A stretch of 64,000 nt of DNA from Parabacteroides johnsonii DSM 18315 (lineage in GTDB: Bacteria; Bacteroidota; Bacteroidia; Bacteroidales; Tannerellaceae). This document shows positions 26,463 through 35,426 of the stretch, piece after piece; within the stretch, counting starts at the first letter, position 1; each line of letters starts with the position of its first letter. Under the pieces are notes generated by a model, which was given only the letters and a program-made list of their open reading frames with translations, searched no databases and had not been told where the DNA came from. The position numbers were made by a program, and so were the translations under genes. Location of the stretch: NCBI RefSeq assembly GCF_025151045.1, contig NZ_CP102285.1, positions 2,728,001-2,792,000 of the forward strand, written 5' to 3'.

Positions 26463-26692
26463 TGTATCTCTCCGTAAGAGATGTATTTCGCGTGCAAAGT
26501 TACACACAATTGTTGGGAAAACGGTGATAAATACCAAAAAAGTTAAGAAATGAATAGTCTCCAATATGTCCTTAAAGAGGATTTGTCGAACAATTGTTTG
26601 ACAAATTGTAATTATTACATTTTACACTTTATTGGATGTCAACTAATTATCCCCAATTGCTAAACATGATACATCTCTTACGGAGAGATGTA
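26463..26692. promoter_or_regulatory. Invertible promoter segment B with its two crossover sites
   Basis: Site B1 (26463-26485; spacer CCGTA) and site B2 (26670-26692; spacer TACGG) are inverted copies, matching over about 27 bp including flanks. The arms are the same as in the A sites, but the spacer differs from segment A at the two positions next to its final G. The 184 bp between hold a leftward promoter next to B1 and an inverted pair of the 13-bp motif. B2 lies 210 bp before the upxY start, so an inverted segment B would drive the capsule operon directly. Confidence 0.78.
26495..26502 (-). promoter_or_regulatory. Promoter -7 element of segment B, pointing left (OFF)
   Basis: The minus strand reads TAACTTTG, an exact TAnnTTTG match, 9 bp inside site B1 in the same arrangement as promoter A (both next to TTTCGC). 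A -33 box is not obvious. After inversion it would face upxY across site B2. Confidence 0.62.
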
Positions 26693-26852
26693 CCGATAGC
26701 AGATATGACTTCGCTCTCATTAAAGTGTGATTGGGGTCATGCAAATATATGAAAATGATAGCATATATGATGCAGGGGAATTTCCCCGAACTTTTAAGCT
26801 TTACCGTTGTAACTACTTGTGTTTCAAAATACAATAAACACTTGGAGGAGTC

Positions 26853-26861
26853 AGAGATGTA
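26853..26861 (+). repeat. Orphan crossover half-site upstream of upxY
   Basis: AGAGATGTA followed by CC, the same as the right arm and flank of sites A2 and B2. No left arm is present 14 bp upstream. It lies 41 bp before the upxY ATG and may be a relic of a lost third site or an extra binding site. Confidence 0.5.
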
Positions 26862-26901
26862 CCCCTTCACCAACTAAGGAGTGAGGCTATCCCTTTATTA
26901 C

Positions 26902-27453
26902 ATGGACGAAATACAACCTATAGAGAATGAACTGCACTGGTTTGCCATGCGAGACCTCAAACGCAGACATGCCAAGCTTCCCGCCTACAAGATGTTCGAG
27001 GACTTGAAGGTACAGTGTTTCACTCCTATGGTGCATCGTTTGGTCGTAGTTGCTGGCAAACGGGTGGATCAGGAGGTACCTTTCATGCAGGACTTGCTTT
27101 TCGTGAAAGACACGAGGGAGCATCTTGATGCCATTGTGGAGAGTACCCCCAAGCTTCAATACCGTTACAAGCTCGGTGTACAGCACACTCCTATCGTCGT
27201 CCCTGCCACAGATATGGAACGTTTCATAAAGGCGGTAGAAGCCAGTGATAATCCTAAGTTCTATTCCCCTGACGAGGTGACACCGGAGATGAGAAACCGG
27301 AAAATCCGCATCATCGGCGGACAGTTGGACGGATATACGGGAACATTGGTAACCATACGTGGTTCGAAGACAAAAAGGCTGCTGGTGGAACTTCCCACCT
27401 TGTTGGCTGCCTCCATAGAAGTGGAAGCGGAGTATATTCAGCTTATAAAGTGA
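26902..27453 (+). CDS. upxY: UpxY-type NusG-like antiterminator of the capsule operon
   Basis: 183 residues from MDEIQPIENELHWFAMRDLKRR; an in-frame GTG at 26881 would add 7 residues. The N-terminal NusG-like domain (HWFAMRDLKRRHAKLPAYKMFEDLKVQCFTP) and the KOW-like end (IRIIGGQLDGYTGTLVTIRGS, residues ~140-160) identify the family. In B. fragilis each UpxY prevents premature termination in the 5' leader of its own capsule operon. Here it is the first gene after the invertible promoters, with a 5' untranslated region of more than 200 bp in the ON state, as this mechanism requires. Confidence 0.9.
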   Translation: MDEIQPIENELHWFAMRDLKRRHAKLPAYKMFEDLKVQCFTPMVHRLVVVAGKRVDQEVPFMQDLLFVKDTREHLDAIVESTPKLQYRYKLGVQHTPIVVPATDMERFIKAVEASDNPKFYSPDEVTPEMRNRKIRIIGGQLDGYTGTLVTIRGSKTKRLLVELPTLLAASIEVEAEYIQLIK

Positions 27454-27555
27454 GAGCATAAACCGGTCTAAAGTATTCCCTGACAAACAGGAAAAAATCA
27501 ATCCCCTTACGACCGAAAATCAATGCTATTGTAAATTGAATTAATCACAATTCCA

Positions 27556-27945
27556 ATGAACCGGTTCGGCATAGAGCTTGGCAGGTTGATGGAGAATCAG
27601 CTGTCAGACATACTTTTCAGCGAGCATTCCAATAGAGAACATATTCACCTGTATCGTGCCGATAATTATTGGGTGGCGTTCGAACGTTCCGCTTTTCACC
27701 TTTGTCACATCTATGCGAAGTCGGTTATTAATGCGATGAAAGTGTTTCGTGTGTCCCTCCCTATCGTTGTGGCAAGTGTAGAGGACAGGGAAATGCCATT
27801 TGCCGTGGGTGGCATGGAGTGTGTGAAAAGAACATTTGCAGAAAGGATATACAAAACAGGAAAGCCAGTTAACGGCAAATCATTCAAAGAATGGCACTAC
27901 CAAAACACCATAGTATTTCAAGACGCAGGCTATAGAAGGTCTTAA
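27556..27945 (+). CDS. upxZ: UpxZ-type inhibitor of other capsule antiterminators
   Basis: 129 residues, second gene of the operon. The pattern HLYRADNYWVAFERSAFHLCHIYA, then VFRVSLPIVVASVEDREMPF resembles UpxZ proteins, which in B. fragilis interfere with UpxY proteins of heterologous capsule loci, so that mostly one capsule is made. Position right after upxY supports the call. It is somewhat shorter than typical UpxZ proteins. The cell is therefore expected to have further capsule loci elsewhere, outside the window. Confidence 0.82.
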   Translation: MNRFGIELGRLMENQLSDILFSEHSNREHIHLYRADNYWVAFERSAFHLCHIYAKSVINAMKVFRVSLPIVVASVEDREMPFAVGGMECVKRTFAERIYKTGKPVNGKSFKEWHYQNTIVFQDAGYRRS

Positions 27946-27964
27946 ACAAAGAAAAATCAGGAAT

Positions 27965-28786
27965 ATGAGTATAAATAAAGTATTTTACATCTTGCTCATT
28001 GTCGCAAATGCAGTGACATTGGGCTCGTGCGGTTCTTCCAAGGAAGTTGTTTATTTCCAGGATTTGAGACCCGGAGAGACAGAAATCAAGTTGCCAGAGG
28101 TGAAGGCTATCACGGTTAGACCGGAGGATAAGATTTCCATTATCGTCAACAGTCGTGACCCTCAACTGACGGACTTGTTCAACCTGCCTTATGTGTCCAG
28201 GCAATTGGGCCAGTCTTTAAGGACAAATGGCGTAACGACTTCTAGCAATCAAGGAGTATCCGCTTATACCGTAGATGCCAACGGTAAGATTGACTTTCCT
28301 GTACTCGGAAAGATATACGTGGCCGGGATGAAACGGGAAGAAATCGCCGAATGTATCAAGAACGAATTGATAAAGGAGAATTTGGTGAAAGACCCTGTCG
28401 TGACCGTGGAATTTGCCAATCTCTGTATATCCGTGTTGGGCGAGGTAAACAGTCCCGGACGTTTCAGCATTGACCGGGATAGGCTGACCATACTTGACGC
28501 ACTCAGCATGGCAGGCGACCTGACCATCTACGGCAACCGTTCCAAGGTGATGGTGTTACGGCAAGAAGGGGATATGCAACGGGTGTACGGACTGAACCTT
28601 ACTTCCGGCGAACACATCTATTCTTCGCCCGCCTATTATCTGCAACAGAATGACGTGGTTTATGTGGAACCCAACGCGGTAAAAGCCCGTCAGTCCACTG
28701 TCAACGGAAACAACGTACGCTCCACTTCGTTCTGGATTTCGCTGGCATCGTTGCTGACTTCTGTGGCCATCCTCATTTTTAATTAA
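27965..28786 (+). CDS. wza: Wza-like polysaccharide export outer-membrane lipoprotein
   Basis: 273 residues. A signal peptide ends in the lipobox LGSC (cysteine near residue 22). A polysaccharide export (Poly_export) domain follows (VYFQDLRPGETEIKLPEVKAITVRPEDKISIIVNSRD) and then SLBB-like repeats (VLGEVNSPGRFSIDRDRLTILDALSMAGDL). A C-terminal hydrophobic helix (SFWISLASLLTSVAILIFN) would cross the outer membrane. With the Wzc-like kinase downstream it forms the export channel for capsule chains. The gap to upxZ is only 19 bp, so the two are cotranscribed. Confidence 0.93.
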   Translation: MSINKVFYILLIVANAVTLGSCGSSKEVVYFQDLRPGETEIKLPEVKAITVRPEDKISIIVNSRDPQLTDLFNLPYVSRQLGQSLRTNGVTTSSNQGVSAYTVDANGKIDFPVLGKIYVAGMKREEIAECIKNELIKENLVKDPVVTVEFANLCISVLGEVNSPGRFSIDRDRLTILDALSMAGDLTIYGNRSKVMVLRQEGDMQRVYGLNLTSGEHIYSSPAYYLQQNDVVYVEPNAVKARQSTVNGNNVRSTSFWISLASLLTSVAILIFN

Positions 28787-28813
28787 TCACGTCCAATCTA
28801 AATATCGTATATC

Positions 28814-31222
28814 GTGGCAACTCAAAACAATATATCCAGACCTAAACAGACGGATGACTTTATCCGCATACAAGATTTGTTCTACCTCTGTCTCAACAGG
28901 TGGTATTGGTTCGTCATTTCGTTAGCAGTGACCGTCGGAGTGGCTGTCGTCTATCTTTTGACCACCCCGCCGGTATATACCCGTTCCGCATCGCTCCTAA
29001 TCAAAGAGGATTCCAAAGGAAACTCACTGGGTGATGCGGCAGGTCTGATGGGAGATTTTGACTTATTCCAGACCAACACCAACGTGAACAATGAAATACA
29101 ATCGTTGCAGTCCCCTGCGGTAATGCTTGACGTGGTGAAACGTCTTCACTTAGATGTCAACTATCACACGGACGGTGGGTTTTACAAGAAAGTATTGTAC
29201 GGTCGGGATTGCCCCTACACGGTGGACTTCAACGATTTGCAAGACAACGAGAGCGTGGCTTTTACCATTAATCCCAGTCAAAACGGCCAAGTACTTCTGA
29301 CGGATTTTTCGCGTAACGGTGAAGATGTGGCAGGAAATATAACGGCTACATTGAATGACACGGTTGACGCCCCAATCGGAAGACTTGTTGTAAAGGTTGC
29401 GAACGATTCCGCCATCCAGGATGCACCTGTTTATGTATCGCGCAGAGGATATCAGGATGCCACCGGTGGCTATGCTTCCAACTTGTCTGTTACATTGAGT
29501 GATGAGAAATCTACCGTCATCAATCTGTCATTCAAAGACGTGTGCATCCAACGGGCGGAAGATGTGCTGAATACGGTGATAGCCGTTTATAATGAGAACT
29601 GGATAAAGGACAAGAACCAGATCGCCGTCAGTACCTCGGCTTTCATCAGCGACCGTCTCGGTGTAATTGAGCAGGAACTCGGCAATGTGGACGAGAACAT
29701 TTCCTCTTACAAGAGCGAGCATCTGTTGCCAGATGTACAGGCTGCTGCCAGCATGTATATGGAACAGAGCAGTGCAACAAATGCACAAATCCTTGCGTTG
29801 AACACACAGCTTTCCATGGCCCGCTATATCCGTAATTACCTCACCAATTCCACCAGCAAGAACCAGTTGCTCCCGGCCAACTCGGGCATCGAGAGTCCCG
29901 GCATTGAGCAACAAATCGCCAATTACAACACGGCCCAACTTCGCCGGAATGACCTTGTGGCCAACAGTAGTGAACGAAACCCGTTGGTAATCGACATGGA
30001 TCAGTCATTGGAGAATATGCGTCACGCCATTATCACCTCCATTGACAACCATATCACCACGCTGAATACTCAAATACGCTCGCTGCAGCAGAGCGAACGG
30101 CAGACCACGGCACGGATAGCCGCCAACCCCACACAAGGCAAGTATTTGTTGTCGGTAGAACGCCAACAAAAAGTAAAGGAAGCTCTTTATCTCTTCCTAT
30201 TGCAAAAACGTGAGGAAAACGAGTTGTCGCAGGCATTCACCGCCTATAATACCCGCGTCATCACGCCGCCATCCGGCAGCATGATACCGACAGCACCTGT
30301 GAAGAAGAATATCGCCTTGGTTGCATTCGCCTTAGGCTTACTTATTCCCGTAGTGATTATCTTCATCCGTGAGAACATGAACTCCAAGGTACGTGGCCGC
30401 AAGGATCTGGAATCGCTATCTGTGCCGTTTGTCGGAGAAATACCTTTGGTCGGGAGTGGCAAAAAGAAGAAAAAGACGGCGAACACAGCCAAAGAAATTG
30501 TCATCCATCAAGGTAAGCGGGATATAGTCAATGAAGCTTTCCGTGTATTGCGCACCAATCTGGAATTTATTCTGGATGCCAAAGAGGATAAAGACAAGGC
30601 AAGTGTTACCTTGATAACCTCGTTCAATCCGGGCAGCGGCAAGACCTTCCTGACCATGAACACCGCAGCTACTTTTGCCATGAAGGGAAAACGGGTATTG
30701 GTGGTGGACGGTGACTTGCGTCATGGTTCGGCATCCGCCTATGTAGGTTCTCCCAAGAAAGGCCTGAGCGATTATCTCGGCAAGCGTGAGAACAACTGTG
30801 AAGATTTGATTGTGGAAAAGGAAAATTATCCCGGTTTGTTTGTTCTTCCGGTAGGTACCATCCCTCCCAACCCTACGGAGTTGTTGGCTGAACCACGCTT
30901 GGCTGAACTGATAGAAAAGATGCGTTGTCGTTTCGACTATATCCTCATTGACTGTCCGCCTGTCGATATTGTGGCCGACACACAAATCATTGAGAAACTT
31001 GCAGACCGAACCGTGTTCATTGTCCGTGCAGGCTTGTTGGAACGTGATATGCTGCCCAAATTGCAAAGCGACTACGAGGCAAAGCGATTCAAGAACATGG
31101 CACTCGTGCTGAACGGAACGATAGGTGGTAGCAGCCGTTACGGATACCGCTATGGTTATAGGTATGGCTATAAATACGGGTATGCCTATGGTTACGGCAG
31201 TAAAAGTTATTACAACAACTGA
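28814..31222 (+). CDS. wzc: Wzc-like chain-length determinant and tyrosine autokinase
   Basis: 802 residues from a GTG start. Wzz domain with a first membrane helix (WYWFVISLAVTVGVAVVYLL) and a second at about residue 500 (KNIALVAFALGLLIPVVIIF). The cytoplasmic BY-kinase domain has Walker A SFNPGSGKTFLTMN (near 605), Walker A' VLVVDGDLR and Walker B ILIDCPPVD. The tail is a tyrosine cluster with the repeat YGYRYGY, the autophosphorylation site. It controls chain length and export together with Wza and the phosphatase downstream. Confidence 0.94.
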   Translation: MATQNNISRPKQTDDFIRIQDLFYLCLNRWYWFVISLAVTVGVAVVYLLTTPPVYTRSASLLIKEDSKGNSLGDAAGLMGDFDLFQTNTNVNNEIQSLQSPAVMLDVVKRLHLDVNYHTDGGFYKKVLYGRDCPYTVDFNDLQDNESVAFTINPSQNGQVLLTDFSRNGEDVAGNITATLNDTVDAPIGRLVVKVANDSAIQDAPVYVSRRGYQDATGGYASNLSVTLSDEKSTVINLSFKDVCIQRAEDVLNTVIAVYNENWIKDKNQIAVSTSAFISDRLGVIEQELGNVDENISSYKSEHLLPDVQAAASMYMEQSSATNAQILALNTQLSMARYIRNYLTNSTSKNQLLPANSGIESPGIEQQIANYNTAQLRRNDLVANSSERNPLVIDMDQSLENMRHAIITSIDNHITTLNTQIRSLQQSERQTTARIAANPTQGKYLLSVERQQKVKEALYLFLLQKREENELSQAFTAYNTRVITPPSGSMIPTAPVKKNIALVAFALGLLIPVVIIFIRENMNSKVRGRKDLESLSVPFVGEIPLVGSGKKKKKTANTAKEIVIHQGKRDIVNEAFRVLRTNLEFILDAKEDKDKASVTLITSFNPGSGKTFLTMNTAATFAMKGKRVLVVDGDLRHGSASAYVGSPKKGLSDYLGKRENNCEDLIVEKENYPGLFVLPVGTIPPNPTELLAEPRLAELIEKMRCRFDYILIDCPPVDIVADTQIIEKLADRTVFIVRAGLLERDMLPKLQSDYEAKRFKNMALVLNGTIGGSSRYGYRYGYRYGYKYGYAYGYGSKSYYNN

Positions 31223-31227
31223 CCATC

Positions 31228-31893
31228 ATGTGGTTCCGTAAACGGCAGACATTGGAAGAAAGCGGATTTTTCCGTGGCTTCACCGACTGGCACAGCCATA
31301 TCCTTCCCGGAGTAGACGATGGAGTGCAAACCATGGATGAATCCCTGCAAATACTTGCCGAATATGAACGGTTGGGAGTAAAAGAAGTGTGGCTCACTCC
31401 ACACATTATGGAAGACATACCCAACACCACTGAAAAGTTGAGAGACCGATTTGCGGAACTGAAAGCCGCCTATCAAGGCTCGGTGATGCTTCATCTTGCT
31501 TCGGAGAATATGCTGGACAATCTGTTTGAAGAGCGTTTGGAGAAGAACGACCTCCTACCCATAGGCAAAGACGGCAAGCACCTGTTGGTAGAAACCAGTT
31601 ATTTCAATCCTCCTATGGGCTTGAACAATATTCTGCTTCGTATCAAAGCTAAAGGCTATTATCCGGTGTTGGCACATCCTGAACGATACCTGTATATGAA
31701 CGAGAATGATTATCTACGTTTGAAAACTATGAATATACAGTTTCAGCTCAATCAATTCTCACTTTTCGGTCTATATGGTAAAGAGGTGCAGAAACGAGCC
31801 AAGACTTTGCAAAAGCAAGGAATGTACAACTACATCGGTACAGACCTCCATCGAATCATCACTCTGCAAAATGCGTTGTGTTTCAAATTATAA
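31228..31893 (+). CDS. PHP-type tyrosine-protein phosphatase (CpsB/YwqE-like)
   Basis: 221 residues. The PHP metal-site motifs are visible: DWHSHILPGVDDG near the start, a central H in LTPHIMED, later AHPERY and GTDLHR. CpsB enzymes dephosphorylate the tyrosine tail of Wzc-like kinases, resetting the export cycle. It starts 5 bp after the kinase gene. Family members are usually somewhat longer at the C-terminus; here the protein ends about 13 residues after GTDLHR, so the last helix may be lost, though all metal ligands appear present. Confidence 0.88.
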   Translation: MWFRKRQTLEESGFFRGFTDWHSHILPGVDDGVQTMDESLQILAEYERLGVKEVWLTPHIMEDIPNTTEKLRDRFAELKAAYQGSVMLHLASENMLDNLFEERLEKNDLLPIGKDGKHLLVETSYFNPPMGLNNILLRIKAKGYYPVLAHPERYLYMNENDYLRLKTMNIQFQLNQFSLFGLYGKEVQKRAKTLQKQGMYNYIGTDLHRIITLQNALCFKL

Positions 31894-32015
31894 AAAGACA
31901 CGGTGTGCACTCCATTCTTATATGAATATGCTCACACGCAAATAAAGACTATAAAAGGACTAGTTCTTCGGTCTGGCAGCATGGAACTGGATTAAAAATA
32001 TTACAATTATCATTT

Positions 32016-32819
32016 ATGCGAATAAGTAAACTGGCAGAGAACGATATAACAAAGATCGAATCTCCTAAGCCCACCACATTCTTAACTTCAAATGCAGACG
32101 GCCATGTAAGAATAATACATATATCCTATATATCTTGGGATAACTGCATAGTGGCTGATATTAACCTTGTTACGAATGATATTCTGATTTGCTCTGACAA
32201 TGACAAGAAAACCATTGTTTCATCATTCACAGGTCATAATTGTCAAATAGCAGGATACCGAGAGTTAGAACCTATAGGTTGTAATTGGGAGATTATAGGG
32301 CATTGTGAGAATATCATTAAGAGTTCTTTAAATCAAGCTAAAGATGAGAAGAACTACTATTTATTATATAACTTGTTGCTACATATCCAAAGCATTCGAT
32401 ATAAATACGTGTACTTCAAAGCCTATGAAATATCAGATGCTCAACTAATTGTCAAAAAAATAGACCAGTTGTATTTGACATATTTTACGGATATTGCTAT
32501 AAAACTCCGACAGAGATGTTATTGCGGCATCACGAATAATCTTGACCGCAGAATGGAGGAACATAGAGAAAAGGATTTTGCCATCTACCAAGATAAGGTA
32601 TATGCCATAGTGTGTATGAACAGCACTATTGCAGCGGAGGCAGAACGTTTATTAAGTACAAACTACGTAACCTGCAAAAAAGCAATTTTGCAAGACAGCG
32701 ATGCGAATGATGCTTCATCGGCAGGTAACGGTGCAGATGAAGATACATGCATTGTCTATTTGTTGATGCCCATTTCATTTCAGCCCCCACAGGAGTCGTG
32801 TCTATCCCACTTTAAATGA
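32016..32819 (+). CDS. GIY-YIG-like domain protein of unknown role
   Basis: 267 residues. No family recognised for the first 165 residues. The segment RCYCGITNNLDRRMEEHREK (residues ~168-187), with ITAAEAERLL-like downstream helix (TIAAEAERLLSTNY), looks like the second half of a GIY-YIG nuclease core: YxG, a conserved Arg and a later Glu. The first GIY motif is not evident. It lies between the Wzc/phosphatase genes and ugd, is AT-rich, and is unusual inside a capsule operon. It might be a hitchhiking nuclease or a regulator; no capsule role can be assigned. Confidence 0.5.
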   Translation: MRISKLAENDITKIESPKPTTFLTSNADGHVRIIHISYISWDNCIVADINLVTNDILICSDNDKKTIVSSFTGHNCQIAGYRELEPIGCNWEIIGHCENIIKSSLNQAKDEKNYYLLYNLLLHIQSIRYKYVYFKAYEISDAQLIVKKIDQLYLTYFTDIAIKLRQRCYCGITNNLDRRMEEHREKDFAIYQDKVYAIVCMNSTIAAEAERLLSTNYVTCKKAILQDSDANDASSAGNGADEDTCIVYLLMPISFQPPQESCLSHFK

Positions 32820-32848
32820 ATAATAGTTAATAATCTAACAAAGCACTA

Positions 32849-34168
32849 ATGGAAAAATCCCAAAGAATAAGGATAGCAGTAGCCGGTACAGGCTATGTTG
32901 GACTTTCTATAGCCACACTCTTGGCTCAACACCATCAGGTGACTGCGGTGGATGTAATTCCTGAAAAGGTAGACTTACTTAATCAACGTAAGTCGCCTAT
33001 ACAGGATGAGTATATTGAAAAGTACTTGGCTGAAAAGGATTTGAACCTTACAGCTACACTGGATGGTGTCACTGCTTATGCTGATGCAGACTTTGTGATA
33101 ATTGCCGCCCCCACCAATTACGATCCGGTAAAAAACTATTTTGATACCAGTCATGTGGAAGAGGTCATAGATTTGGTACTGAAAGTCAACCCCGATGCTG
33201 TCATGGTCATTAAGAGTACCATTCCTGTAGGCTATACTCGTAATCTTTATGTGCGATATGCGAAGAAAGGAGTAAAGCAATTCAATCTGCTTTTCTCGCC
33301 CGAGTTTCTACGTGAAAGCAGGGCACTCTATGACAATCTTTATCCAAGTCGTATCATAGTAGGCTACCCCAAAATCATAAATCGACCAGAATTTATAGAA
33401 GAGAACGAAGCCATACAAGCTGTGACAGATGTGGCAAGAATGGAAAAAGCAGCAAAGACTTTCGCAACTCTGTTGCAGGAAGGTGCCATCAAGCAGAATA
33501 TAGAGACTCTATTCATGGGCATGAAAGAGGCAGAAGCCGTAAAACTTTTCGCAAACACTTATCTTGCGCTACGAGTAAGCTATTTCAATGAGCTTGATAC
33601 TTATGCTGAAATGAAAGGGTTGGATTCGAGATCCATTATTGAAGGAGTTGGGCTTGATCCACGTATTGGTACACATTATAATAATCCATCGTTCGGCTAC
33701 GGAGGTTACTGTCTACCCAAAGACACCAAGCAATTGCTGGCTAACTATGCTGATGTACCAGAGAATTTGATACAAGCTATTGTTGAAAGTAACCGCACTC
33801 GGAAGGATTACATTGCAGATGCAATTTTACAGAAAGCAGGGTATTATGCTGAGAATAGTAGTTATGATGCCAAGAAAGAGCATAGTTGTGTGATTGGTGT
33901 TTATCGTCTGACAATGAAGTCCAACTCCGACAACTTCCGGCAATCTGCCATACAGGGGGTAATGAAGCGTATCAAGGCCAAAGGGGCAGAGGTGATTATT
34001 TATGAGCCGACTTTGGAGGACGGTAGTACTTTCTTTGGTAGCCGTGTGATGAATGACTTAAAAACATTCAAGGCACAATGTGAAATTGTCATTGCCAATC
34101 GGTATGACGTGTGCTTAGATGATGTACAAGAGAAAGTTTACACGCGAGATATTTTTAGAAAGGATTGA
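32849..34168 (+). CDS. ugd: UDP-glucose 6-dehydrogenase
   Basis: 439 residues. Rossmann motif [17 protein letters not shown], the signature FSPEFLRES, and the active-site cysteine in [18 protein letters not shown] (near residue 289). It oxidises UDP-glucose (or a related nucleotide sugar) to the uronate with two NAD+. It implies a hexuronic acid in the capsule repeat, giving negative charge. The gene is complete and 29 bp after the GIY-YIG-like gene. Substrate UDP-Glc is inferred from closest motif pattern; UDP-GlcNAc or UDP-ManNAc dehydrogenase is a less likely alternative. Confidence 0.88.
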   Translation: MEKSQRIRIAVAGTGYVGLSIATLLAQHHQVTAVDVIPEKVDLLNQRKSPIQDEYIEKYLAEKDLNLTATLDGVTAYADADFVIIAAPTNYDPVKNYFDTSHVEEVIDLVLKVNPDAVMVIKSTIPVGYTRNLYVRYAKKGVKQFNLLFSPEFLRESRALYDNLYPSRIIVGYPKIINRPEFIEENEAIQAVTDVARMEKAAKTFATLLQEGAIKQNIETLFMGMKEAEAVKLFANTYLALRVSYFNELDTYAEMKGLDSRSIIEGVGLDPRIGTHYNNPSFGYGGYCLPKDTKQLLANYADVPENLIQAIVESNRTRKDYIADAILQKAGYYAENSSYDAKKEHSCVIGVYRLTMKSNSDNFRQSAIQGVMKRIKAKGAEVIIYEPTLEDGSTFFGSRVMNDLKTFKAQCEIVIANRYDVCLDDVQEKVYTRDIFRKD

Positions 34169-34229
34169 GTATTAGTTTTATATTCTACATTTCCTATTTT
34201 ATTGTTAAATTAATTAGGAGAGAGAAAAA

Positions 34230-35426
34230 GTGAAAGTACTACAAATTAATGCTGTATATGAATACAGTAGCACAGGGAGGACAACTACAGAGTTACATCA
34301 ATATCTACTATCGCAAGGCATAGATTCGTATGTAGCGGCCAATAATGTAAATGATAGTGAGCATTTTATAAAACTCTCTTCAGTTTGGTCCATGCACTTG
34401 CATAGTTTCCTATCTCATTTAACAGGTAAGCAAGGCTATTTCTCCTATTTTTCGACAAAAAAATTATTAAGAAAAATGGATAAGATTAAGCCTAATGTTG
34501 TTCATCTCCGTGTATTGCATTCAAATTGCATCAATTTGTCTTTACTATTAAAGTATTTAGCTCAACATAATATCCCAACCGTGCTCACACTCCATGATTG
34601 TTGGTATTTCACAGGACATTGCTGTTATTTTACTGACTCTGGATGTAGTAAATGGAAATATAGCTGTGGAAATTGTATAGATATAAAAAAATGGAATTCA
34701 AGTTGGTTTTTTGATCATAGCAAATCTAATTTAAAAGACAAGGAAAAATTATTTAGTATAATTCCAAAGGTTGCTGTAATTGGAGTCTCTGATTGGGTAA
34801 CAGCTTTTATTAAAGATTCAATATTGAAAGATTCGTATATAATTCGACGAATTTACAATTGGATAGATTTAAGCAAATTTTTCCCTCATCCTACAGATGT
34901 GCGTAAGAATTTTAATATTGAACAAGACTTTGTAGTATTAGGTGTTGCTCAGAATTGGACTTTATCAAAAGGTATAGAAGACATAAAGATTGTTGCAATG
35001 CACAGACCTAATTATAAGTTCATTTTGGTAGGAAATGTTTTTAAGGAAACGCAACCGTTACCGCAAAATATCATTATGGCAGGCGTGACATCTTCTGTAG
35101 GAGAATTAGCTGATTACTATGCTTGTGCTGATGTTTTCCTTAATCTATCTATGCGAGAAACTTTTGGCAAAGTTACGATAGAGGCACTAGCATGTGGAAC
35201 ACCAGTTGTAGCTTATAATCTGTCTGCAACTTCCGAATTAGTTAAAAGAGAATGCGGCTTCCTTTGCAAATACAAAGATTATGATTCTATTATTCATGGA
35301 TTGGATACAATACGGAATAAGGGGAAAAAATCTTATTCTGAAGCCTGTGTTGAATTTGTGACTTCAAATTTCGATAAATATAAACTTATGAACGACTACA
35401 TTCAGCTTTATAAAGAATTGCAATGA
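34230..35426 (+). CDS. Glycosyltransferase family 4
   Basis: 398 residues from a GTG start. GT-B fold: N-terminal acceptor domain with LTLHDCWYFTGHCCYFTDSGC, C-terminal donor domain with the GT4 signature MRETFGKVTIEALACGTPVVAYNLSA (residues ~308-333). It adds one sugar to the undecaprenyl-linked repeat at the cytoplasmic face. The HDCWYFTGHC segment followed by several cysteines is typical of a capsule GT4 subgroup. Donor sugar unknown. The gene is strongly AT-rich and overlaps wzy by 4 bp. Confidence 0.88.
   Translation: MKVLQINAVYEYSSTGRTTTELHQYLLSQGIDSYVAANNVNDSEHFIKLSSVWSMHLHSFLSHLTGKQGYFSYFSTKKLLRKMDKIKPNVVHLRVLHSNCINLSLLLKYLAQHNIPTVLTLHDCWYFTGHCCYFTDSGCSKWKYSCGNCIDIKKWNSSWFFDHSKSNLKDKEKLFSIIPKVAVIGVSDWVTAFIKDSILKDSYIIRRIYNWIDLSKFFPHPTDVRKNFNIEQDFVVLGVAQNWTLSKGIEDIKIVAMHRPNYKFILVGNVFKETQPLPQNIIMAGVTSSVGELADYYACADVFLNLSMRETFGKVTIEALACGTPVVAYNLSATSELVKRECGFLCKYKDYDSIIHGLDTIRNKGKKSYSEACVEFVTSNFDKYKLMNDYIQLYKELQ

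Larger units (their letters stand above)
26061..26605. repeat. Six copies of a 13-bp motif around the crossover sites
   Basis: TTTGTTSGACAAA or near variants occur at 26061-26073, 26186-26198, 26208-26220, 26446-26458, 26582-26593 (inverted) and 26593-26605. One copy lies 4 bp outside the left crossover site of each invertible segment, and each segment has an internal pair. Regular placement relative to the crossover sites suggests arm-type binding sites for the recombinase or sites for an accessory protein. Confidence 0.6.

Noticed and set aside
26345-26564. Short frames of about 60 residues within the switch region on both strands
   Set aside because: They cross the crossover sites and promoters; no similarity to known proteins.
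26853-26861. A fifth complete crossover site upstream of upxY
   Set aside because: Only one 9-bp arm is present; the opposite arm position does not match.
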